Source of the DNA: Cladorrhinum sp. PSN259
Taxonomy: Eukaryota; Ascomycota; Sordariomycetes; Sordariales; Podosporaceae
Direction: 5' to 3'
Assembly (NCBI GenBank): GCA_033725935.1
Contig: MU867086.1
Coordinates: forward strand, 186,001-250,000
DNA length: 64,000 nt
In this document: in pieces, positions 56,236 to 64,000 of the stretch
How positions within the stretch are numbered: the stretch's first letter is position 1
Layout: every line of letters begins with the position of its first letter
Program-made: the position numbers and the translations under genes
Notes under the pieces: generated by a model
What the model was told of the DNA's origin: nothing
Seen by the model: only the letters and a program-made list of their open reading frames with translations
Databases searched by the model: none

Positions 56236-59131
56236 TTAAAGCTTCACACTCTTCTCGTCCGCCTCACACTCATCAACCTGTCTGCTCTCAATCACGTCCT
56301 CAACAAAGGTGGTAACCCCACCAAGTCCTCTCCTCTTACCACCCTGCTTGGCGTACCTGATTCTGAAGGCAACAGTCTCGGTAACGTCATACTCCTCCGC
56401 CTTCTTCTCATCACCATATACCCTCAATGCCCTGACAGCCAACTTGTATAGGCCTGAAGGAGCATAGTTGCCATCGGCAAGCTTACCATCCCACGAGAAC
56501 TCGAGGGTTCCGCGGGGGTTATAGTAAACTGGGAAACCCTCGGGCTGGCCTAGCGTCTTGGTGCCAAAGACGGTGGCGGCATTGCGAGCAGCAATGGAGC
56601 AGTTGGTGAGTGGGACGACATCAACACGGACGAGGGGAGATCCAAAACCAAGAGTGACAACAATCTTGGGGAGCTCAGTGCGGTTGCGGTAGGAGGTGTC
56701 ATTGGAGAAACCAGCAGGGGGAATGACAAAGGTGATGTTGGCAGGCACGGGAGTGTTCATGCTGTCCTTGGCGCGGGAGAGGAGAGTATCCTGCTTGTTG
56801 AGGACAGGCTTGTTGTGGAGAGAGCCGACAACACCAAGGTACGGCAGGGAGAGAGCGGAGCTGTCAGAGCCGTTGATGGCGATGTAGCCAGAGTAGACGG
56901 GGAGACGGCTGCCGTCGATCTTGGGAGGGGTCACGGTGACGCTGACAATCTTGCGCTGACCGGCGGGGATGGTGACGGTGGATGGGGAGAAGGCGAGAGA
57001 GGCAAAGTCGCTGGTAAGCTCAAGACCGGCCAGGGGAACTGGCTCAGTAGAGGCTGCGTTCTGAAAGGTCCAGGCAGTGCCGGCGCCGACGTTGCTGAGA
57101 GAGTAAGTGACAGCAGACTTTCCAGTGTTGGAGATGGTGAACTCCTGCTTGGCGCTGAGGTGATCGGTGTCGTTGAAGGAGATGCTGGACACGCTGAGGA
57201 GAGTAGTGGCCTGAGCGGCATCCCAGGCCTGGATAAGACCAGCACCCTGTTGGGGAACGGGAGCGAGGAAGCCAGGCGAGACACCGTCACGGCGGAACAG
57301 GTTAGGCTTGGCAGTCGACGAGAGGAGGTTCTCAATGATCTTGGGGTCCTTGGTACCCCTGGCGTTGATGATCAAAGCATAGACAGCAGCGGCGAGGGGG
57401 CAAGCCATGGAAGTGCCGGACAAGACGGCATAAGAACCAGCAGCACGAGGATAGGTAGACAAGATGTTGCCACCAGGGGTGGAGAACTGGGGCTTGGCCT
57501 CAATCTCGTAGGTAGGTCCCCAGCTGGTGAAGGAGCTAGAGAAGCCAGCGCTGGCGGCGTTGTCAAAGTAAGTGAGGAACTTGGGGGCACTGGAGGGGTT
57601 GGCCATGTTGACAACGACCTTCTTTCCGGCCTCGAGGGCCTTGGACCAGCTCACACCAGTATCGGCAGGAACCATGGCAACACCCTGGATGCCTTCAACA
57701 ATGGCTGTAACTGCAGCGGATCCGGCAACGTTGTTGTAGAAGATGACATACTTGGCACCCTTGGCAGCGGCATTCTCAGCCTTTTGAACAAAGGTGCAAG
57801 TTCCACGGCGGATCAGCACAACGTAGCCAGAGAGATCAGGAGTATCGGCTGGGTAGGGGTCGCATCCGTGAGCTGGGTCGTTGGTGTTGTAGTTGACACT
57901 CCACAAAGGAAGGCTCACGCCGTCCCAGTTGGTAGGCTGGCCTCCGGTGAAGCCGAAGAAGTCCTTCTTTCCATCAATCTCAGCCGAGGCGTTGGCGAGG
58001 AGCGCAGGGGTGACGATGTTTTCGGTAGAAGCAATAGCCGTGACCCTCTTGCCGTTGGCAGCAGTAGAAGCGTAGAACACACCATAAGAACCGTCGTTAC
58101 CAGCAGAGACGACGCAGGGAACACCGTTCTCAACAATGCGGGAGACGACGGCGGCCCAGGGATCCTCACTCCAGCCAGAAGCACCACCGATGGAAGCAGT
58201 GATAATGTCACTTCCAGCCTCGTAAGCCATATTGTAAGCAGCAATTAGGATATCGTTTCCGACATCGCCACTGCAACCGAAAACACGGAAAGCACCAAGA
58301 GTAACACCGGTAGCAGCTCCGATAATGCCGAAGGGGTTGTTGGTCTGAGCGGCAATGGTACCGGCGACGTGAGTACCGTGGCCGTTGCAGTCCATGGGGT
58401 CGTCATCCGGAATAGGCGTGCTGCTTCCTCCGCTGAAGGCATCTCCGACAAGATCTGAGCCGTAAGAGACCAAGCAGCCGGGTCCGAAGCAGCCACCGAG
58501 GGCAGGATGTTGCCAGTCGATCTAGAGAAGGCTTTTGTCAACGACACATGCACATATTCGTCATAGCAACGAGCATCACTTACGCCAGTGTCAATAACGC
58601 CAATCTTGATGCCCTTGCCCGTGATACCCGCGTCCCTGAACTTGTTCACCTGGGTCATGAGATGAGTCGAGAACGTGTCATTGCCACCCTCCTGGCGCTT
58701 GACGAACTCTACGGCGGCATCACCGGTCGAGAGGACGGTATGCTGGGGGGCGGGGTAGCGGCGGACGGGATAGACGCGCTTGACGGAGGGCAGGTTGGCA
58801 ACCTTGGCCGCCTGCTCTTCGGCATTCTTGGTGTCCTTGAACTGGATGGATGCGCCCTTGAACAGCTTGAAGCGCAAATCCTTGCGCAGCGACACCTTGT
58901 TGGGGCCGAGCTTGTTCACGAAAGCCTTGGTGTCCTGCAGAGGCGTGTCAGGAAACGCAGGCTCTTGGTTGTCTCAGATGATCGCGTTTCATCTCGTGGG
59001 GGTTGACTCACCTGATCGTTCTCATACTCGACAATGTATGCGCCAGGAACAATGGCAGGCGTGTTTTGCTTGACGGCTTGCGAAAGGGTCGCAACCGCGA
59101 GGAGCACGGTCGCAAAATCCAAGCGCACCAT
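56236..59131 (-). CDS. secreted subtilisin-like serine protease with PA insert
   Basis: Three exons on the minus strand, 59131..59012, 58934..58584 and 58521..56236, with introns of 77 nt and 62 nt, give 918 residues. A signal peptide and I9-type propeptide (PGAYIVEYEN, FKLFKGASIQF) lead into the S8 catalytic domain. The triad is D155 in VIDTG, H205 in NGHGTHVAG and S528 in SGTSMACP; the oxyanion Asn lies in SAGNDG. A PA (protease-associated) domain is inserted between His and Ser (about 350-450, YVVLIRRGTCTFVQKAENA). Fn3-like beta domains fill the C-terminal 350 residues. This is the architecture of large extracellular subtilases such as Vpr-type and Pr1C-like enzymes of Sordariomycetes, which digest host or substrate protein. 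Confidence 0.93.
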
Positions 59132-61566
59132 GTTGACGGGCTCGGGATGCTCGATTTGAAAAGGGAAAGGGAGAGTAGTGAGCGACTGGTACCGGCTGGG
59201 CAGGGAGTGAACGAAGGGACGGCTCTCAGCAACAACACACCAGAGAGACTACCAACCTGCGTCACAGCTAGGACACCGGGGCGTAGAGAGGCAATCGTTG
59301 TTCAAACAGGCGCGCCATGGCTTCTATTATATGTACCGATGCCCACGGCTGGGACGGGGGTCTCACTCTGGAGCTTCTCAGTCTGCAGTCTCGCTTCCCC
59401 TGGCATCCCCAACTGGGCCATGTCACGCACCCACAGCATCGCCCAGGAGGCAACGTCTTGGTCAAAGGGTTGCGGCCGAATTTACCCAGAGGCTTATCGA
59501 CCGAGCAATTGGAGGACCCCATTGGGCAGTCGAGATTGATGGGCATCCGGGACCAGGGGGCAAGGCAAAAAGATGTTGGGTTACACCGTCTTGTCTTGGT
59601 AAGGCAGGTAGAGAGCGAGGAAGGGCCATAAACCCCATTTCGCAAGCTGTGGAATGTAACCTCGATTGGGCCTCGGGAACATCTGAGAACAGGCGGTTGC
59701 CGTTTATTAATTTGGAGAAGGGCATTGTTTTGGCCAACCCGCAGAGAGAAGCTCGTCTGTCCCGTGTCCAAGGGCCAGTCAGTGGGGGGTAATGGGTGGG
59801 TAGGTGCGCGCATCGCATTTTCCATTGTTACAAACGGATGTGTCTGTCAACCCCATTGGGCGCATTCAGAACCGTCCGATGCGCGACGGATGTATTCTCT
59901 TCCCAGGTTCTAGATTCAGCTTCGGCTTGGCGCATCGCCGTTGTGTTCCTGGGACCAGGTGAGGGTCGCGATGCGGCTTCTATCTTTGGGGTGCCCTACT
60001 GTAAGTGATCCTTGGCTCGTAGTTGGGGGTTCCTCGGGGGGCCAACAAGGGTCTCCAGCAGCAGCGACGTTGAAATTCGATCGATCGCACACTTGGCTTC
60101 TACTGGAGCGTTTGGCTCACTGCGTGGTGGTGGCAAGAAAGTCGATTGCGACGCTGCTCGGGGATTTAGAGCTAGCGGGAGGATGGCGGATGGTAGCGGG
60201 TGCACCCCTGTCGCAGACATTGAGACCTGGCAATGTCCACCGCACACCGTGGATGAGCCAGATCTGGGAGGATGGATGGCGAACTGCGGATGTCATCCTC
60301 CGGTTGGCGCCGTAGTACACGATGTCGAGGGCATATGTTGTTCAGATGCTGCCGCTGCTGCGCCTCACGATGGCACTGGATGAGGTAAAAAGATTAACTT
60401 TGCGAAGAGAAGCAGTTGGTGCTGCCCAGGTGTGTTCCTGCAGATGGAAGGGCCTGGTTTAATTTTACCCCGCAAAGCCTGCCCCGCATACATACTAGAC
60501 CATGCGAGACAGACCATCATCCGGCCCACACGACCGAATCTCTCGGCGTACCAGCTTGGCAGGGAAGGTGCATCGCATTTTATTTGGCGATCCGTGGATC
60601 TCCAGCTTCCGCATTTGAAGGCGCAATTTATCTCCCAGAACAAGATATTCCTTCCACGTTGAGAAATGGCTCACAATGGCACGAGTCGTCGCATTGCCTC
60701 GGATTCTCGCTCTCTCTCTGAGATTTGCTGTCTCCACGTGCCATGAGTGACAGGTCGCATCATCACGACGTCGAGGCGCTTTCGCGTCTGGGCGTACCAT
60801 GCTTTGGAGTTGCAGCCATTCTTGCCTGGTGTCAATGATGTTGAACAGAAAGATGGTGTGAATGTGCCGAAGAACGTGTCGGGTATTTGCTTCCCGTGCT
60901 GCTGAATAAATTGACGCTGTACTTCTTTCTATTGCCGATAAACGTGCCGTCCCAACACCCTGCGATTGTCACGGGTTAATGATTGAGCTTATTTTTTTGC
61001 TGTACGCTATGGAGGTGTTGCCGAGACTCCGATCTGAGATGATAGATATAGCATGAGATATCTTTGCATGGAATCGAGAGGCCATCATATTTCATATTAA
61101 ACCGTCGAAGATCTGCGCATTTCTCATGCAGCCCGAACCATTGCTGGTTCCCTAAAGGGGATTGAAGGACCAACAAGCTGAACATAGTCATTAATCCGGA
61201 ATGTTTAATTTGCAGGCACCAAATGGGAGTTTCCAAGACGGATAGCCGTTGAAATTATTGGGAGAAAAGCCAAAGTCCGGAGGAATGGGGCCCACTCCGG
61301 CTCCGGCTTCCCACTCGGCGATCGGGGCTTACGGAGCTATGAAACCACCAATCAGAGGTCATTGAATTCCCATTCTTTTTCGCAGGGCAGTTCGAGAACC
61401 GGCGGTTGTCAAACTTCACCAGTTTGCGTCATTGTCCACTGAATTTGTTCCGGTACCCGCCAACTCAAAATCCAAACTGTCACATCACCTTTAATACAAC
61501 GTGAGCATATGAAGATATTATAATTGCCTTGATGCAGACTACTGACCATAACTGCCATTCAGAAAA
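59132..61566. other. long intergenic stretch, divergent promoters
   Basis: About 2.4 kb between the subtilase start and the BolA-like gene. Many overlapping frames (for example 59298..59792) but no domain, signal peptide or splice-supported continuity. It probably contains the subtilase promoter. Confidence 0.4.
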
Positions 61567-62034
61567 ATGCTTTGTCGATCCTGCCTTCGCACTCGCCTCG
61601 CGCAGAGGCTGTCGCAGGCCGCCCCGAGACGCCCGATTTCCTCCACGACATCTCTTCTCCAACTCCAACAAGCATCTTCTCTCCTGTCACGGACCCAGCC
61701 ACTGCAAGTACCAGCTCGCCGGTCGCTCTCGACTTCTCCGGCATGCTTCTCTGCGCAACCCCAAGACACACCGATCAATGTCGTTCTCGAGAAGCCAGCA
61801 GACCTCACAGAGGGCGAGGCCCAGGTTTGGGACATTCTTATCGCCGAGTTCGCACCCACACAATTAATAGTGCGAGACATCTCTGGAGGTTGCGGATCCA
61901 TGTACGGGATCGACATCAGCTCCGAGAAGTTCCGCGGCCTCGGCATGCTCAAGCAGCAGAGACTGGTGAACGCCGCACTCGCTGATTTGGTCAAGGAGTG
62001 GCACGGTGTGCAGCTCAAGACAAGGGCGCCATGA
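61567..62034 (+). CDS. mitochondrial BolA-like protein (BOL3 type)
   Basis: 155 residues, single exon from the ATG at 61567. The first 60 residues are Arg/Ser/Leu-rich without acidic residues (MLCRSCLRTRLAQRLSQ...), a mitochondrial targeting sequence. The BolA fold follows at about 75-150 with GGCGSMYGIDISSEKFRG, then MLKQQRLVNAALADLVKEWHGVQLKT. The Cys in GGCGSM and the His in KEWHG are the residues used for Fe-S cluster sharing with monothiol glutaredoxin in BolA3-class proteins. By family knowledge it acts late in mitochondrial Fe-S assembly, helping deliver 4Fe-4S clusters to enzymes such as lipoate synthase. Confidence 0.9.
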   Translation: MLCRSCLRTRLAQRLSQAAPRRPISSTTSLLQLQQASSLLSRTQPLQVPARRSLSTSPACFSAQPQDTPINVVLEKPADLTEGEAQVWDILIAEFAPTQLIVRDISGGCGSMYGIDISSEKFRGLGMLKQQRLVNAALADLVKEWHGVQLKTRAP

Positions 62035-63295
62035 AATTTCCGCGTAAAGGAAGGTTTGGCATTATTAAAAAGAAACGCGACGCAAATTACATGATACGAT
62101 ACCCCATCAATTGGACTTTTTTTCTTTACTTTCTGTTCGCATTGCCTTGAATCGGCTTGGATCGTGTTTGTGTTTGAGATAGTGCGAGGAGGAAATATAG
62201 ACCAGACTGGGAAGGTGGTATGTACCTTTTTTTAAGCCAGGGGGTGGTTTTAATCACATTGGAGACAGACTATTCACGCGCTATTGCCTCGAAGTTCATG
62301 CATACTCCCAAGAGCTTCCAGAAAGGAAATAGAGAGAAAAGACGACCTTTACTACCAAGCCTCCGGATCATCCAAGACTTTTGAGGCTCCCTTCGCGTCG
62401 GGGTCGACTGGACGACAAAGTCTCTCTCCACTTTTACCCCTATAAAGTATCACCGAGCAATCCGTAACTTTCCCCCATTGTACAAGCTTCTTGATTCCCT
62501 AGAGGTGATCACTTCTTTTTGGAGAATTTGTAATCTTGGCTTCAATGGCCGGGAATCTCTGAAGAGTTGGTTATCTTATTCTCATTGGCCTTACCTCGAA
62601 TGTGTGATAATCGACCATAAAGGGGCTTTTTATTATTCGACGCTGATCACGATAAATGGACCAGATCGAGCATGCCGTGATGATGAGTTGATCCTATCCT
62701 GTATCTTTCCAAGAGAGAGAGTGTGTGACAAAGTGCGACCGTGCCACTGTCCAGACCGAGCATGGGAATCTGGAACTGAAGTGTATTTTAGGTTATAATT
62801 ACCCTTCCTCACTTTTAATGCTGTATCAATCCACCCACGTGGCGTGTGGCGTAAGCCAATCTCTCTCGCTTTTTTTCGGTTTTTTTTCGGGCGGTTTTTT
62901 CCCCCACTGCCTACGAAGTGTATATATCATTTTGACTAAAATCCAATCAAGGCTTTCGCATATTTCAGGCTGCTGTTACATGATAAGTTTGATATATTTA
63001 ACCTAAAAAAATTGGGGATTGTGTCGTTTTGTTGTCATTCTAATACTACAATAAAGTCTTCGTTCTGCATTTTACATGAGATATTTGGTTATGCTACCCC
63101 ATATAATTTCTTTTCGTTTTTCGTTGCTTAACCTAACCTAACCTGAACTCCATTTTACTGCCCGTTCCCTATATCAGAAAAATCAAGCATAGTAAGTAAG
63201 AAAAATACTGTGACTGTCAAAATGTTATATACATACAACCTCGATCATCCAGCTCGCCTAAACCATTTTACTCCTGTTCCCCACCTCCGACAGTC
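62035..63295. other. intergenic, A/T-rich
   Basis: About 1.3 kb; no gene supported. A short CCTAACCTAACCT run lies near 63130. It resembles an insect/plant-like repeat but is only two to three units. Confidence 0.4.
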
Positions 63296-64000
63296 TCAAC
63301 CCAACTCCCCGGGATCTTCACATGTTCTATCTGTTGTTGTGTCCCCCTCTCCAGCCGCAGCGGTATTATTGACAGCCAACGCTACGCACCCTTGTACCTT
63401 GCTTATCCTGAGCGGTAAAGGGTGTAAACCAGGTAACTTCCTCTTACTGCTTTTTTTCGGTAAGGGTGGCGGCGGCGGGACGGACGCAACTGGCGAGACA
63501 TCATCCGAGTAGACTGATGACGAGACGGTACACATTGAGTGCATCGAGTAGATGGACTGTTTGAGGTGCATTTGTTGCTGTTGATTCTGTGTCTTTGCCG
63601 GTGCTTGTTGTGTTGAAACAGAGACAGGGACAGTGACAGGGGCAGCAGGGGCTGGGAGTAGTGATTTTGGCGAAATAGGAGGGGCAGGCTTCAGAGGTAA
63701 GGGGTAGAGGAGGGTAGTAAAGTTTATCTCGTCCTCTTCTCCGTATATGTTGCCGCATGAGCCTGATGAGGATGAAGAGCGGGGTGATAAGATCGGATGA
63801 AGAACCGGTACTGTAGTTGAGGACGAGAATTTGGTGGTGTCTTCCGGAGTGGAGGCGGAAGAGGTTGTTGTTGTTGTTGTTGTTGAGACTGAGCGAACGG
63901 AAAGGGAGAGGGGAGGGGGTTTGAGGGACTCGACGGAGAATCTGTCGACTGGGCCGAACGTGTGACAGGAGGGACGGAGGCCGCGATGAAGAGTGCGTGC
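63296..64000 (-). CDS. Ser/Pro/Thr-rich hypothetical protein, C-terminal part (runs off the window)
   Basis: On the minus strand a frame is open from the window edge (codon at 64000) to a stop at 63296, 234 residues, with no ATG required inside, so the start lies beyond the right edge. It is rich in Ser, Pro and Thr, with a TTTTTT run, an SSSSSG run, QQQQ near the middle and PPPPPLPKK. No domain is recognised. The composition suggests a disordered regulatory protein. The length without a stop in this frame supports coding, but an intron cannot be excluded. Confidence 0.55.
   Translation of the reverse strand, partial: ARTLHRGLRPSCHTFGPVDRFSVESLKPPPLSLSVRSVSTTTTTTTSSASTPEDTTKFSSSTTVPVLHPILSPRSSSSSGSCGNIYGEEDEINFTTLLYPLPLKPAPPISPKSLLPAPAAPVTVPVSVSTQQAPAKTQNQQQQMHLKQSIYSMHSMCTVSSSVYSDDVSPVASVPPPPPLPKKSSKRKLPGLHPLPLRISKVQGCVALAVNNTAAAGEGDTTTDRTCEDPGELG

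Noticed and set aside
56815..58248. 477-codon plus-strand frame opposite the subtilase
   Set aside because: Shadow of the protease catalytic region; Gly/Val/Glu-rich with no domain.
59298..60383. Several 100-160-codon frames upstream of the subtilase
   Set aside because: Overlap one another on both strands without motif, signal peptide or splice continuity.
63120..63150. CCTAACCTAACCT run resembling a telomeric repeat
   Set aside because: Only two to three 5-mer units; filamentous fungal telomeres are TTAGGG arrays, so this is chance.

Overview
The window is nuclear DNA of a filamentous ascomycete (Pezizomycotina, most likely a Sordariomycete). The genes are compact and separated by 0.2-2.4 kb. 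Introns are short (mostly 46-86 nt) with GTRNGT donors and CTAAC/CTGAC-like branch sites. A 5S rRNA gene stands alone, as in Neurospora relatives, and both tRNA genes carry introns. The gene content is typical of the group: a HET protein, an AA9 LPMO, GH2 and GH114 enzymes, a WSC protein, DUF3602 and large S/T-rich secreted proteins. Several sequence changes are of the CpA-to-TpA type expected from repeat-induced point mutation (RIP). I rebuilt the exon structures by hand from splice signals and reading-frame continuity.

Layout. 0-7 kb: secreted pepsin-like protease, a small charged unknown protein, a WSC-domain secreted protein and a two-exon DUF3602 protein. 7.5-9.7 kb: a direct duplication that includes the 3' half of a tRNA-Leu gene and brackets a kinase-like (APH family) gene. 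11-16.7 kb: a small cysteine-rich secreted protein, a GH2 beta-galactosidase and an AA9 LPMO, a secreted set. 19-25 kb: a HET protein that looks frameshifted, a viroplasmin/RNase-H1-N-domain protein without RNase H, a single-pass cysteine-rich membrane protein and an unknown protein with a C-terminal hydrophobic hairpin. 25-29.5 kb: a protein joining a complete trypsin-like triad, a coiled coil and a Whi3-like RRM, then a C2H2 protein whose first intron holds a long hairpin. 30-36 kb: the tRNA pseudouridine synthase PUS1 and a copper P-type ATPase with cysteine-rich N-terminal repeats. 37-44 kb: a polytopic membrane protein with a duplicated 64-residue tail segment, a GH114 galactosaminidase and a 2OG-Fe(II) oxygenase.

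44.8-51 kb: tRNA-Asp, a probable solo LTR, a T/S/K/R-repeat secreted protein, a broken relative of the abscisic-acid-pathway sesquiterpene synthase ABA3, and 5S rRNA. 51-64 kb: a Gly/Asn-rich secreted repeat protein, a secreted subtilase with PA insert, a mitochondrial BolA-like protein and the C-terminal part of a Ser/Pro-rich protein running off the right edge.

No canonical biosynthetic cluster, CRISPR array or intact transposon is visible. The secreted hydrolases and wall-type proteins suggest a plant-biomass or wall-remodelling lifestyle. The most unusual items are the protease-coiled coil-RRM fusion, the intronic hairpin, the disrupted ABA3-like gene and the tRNA-anchored duplication around the kinase gene.
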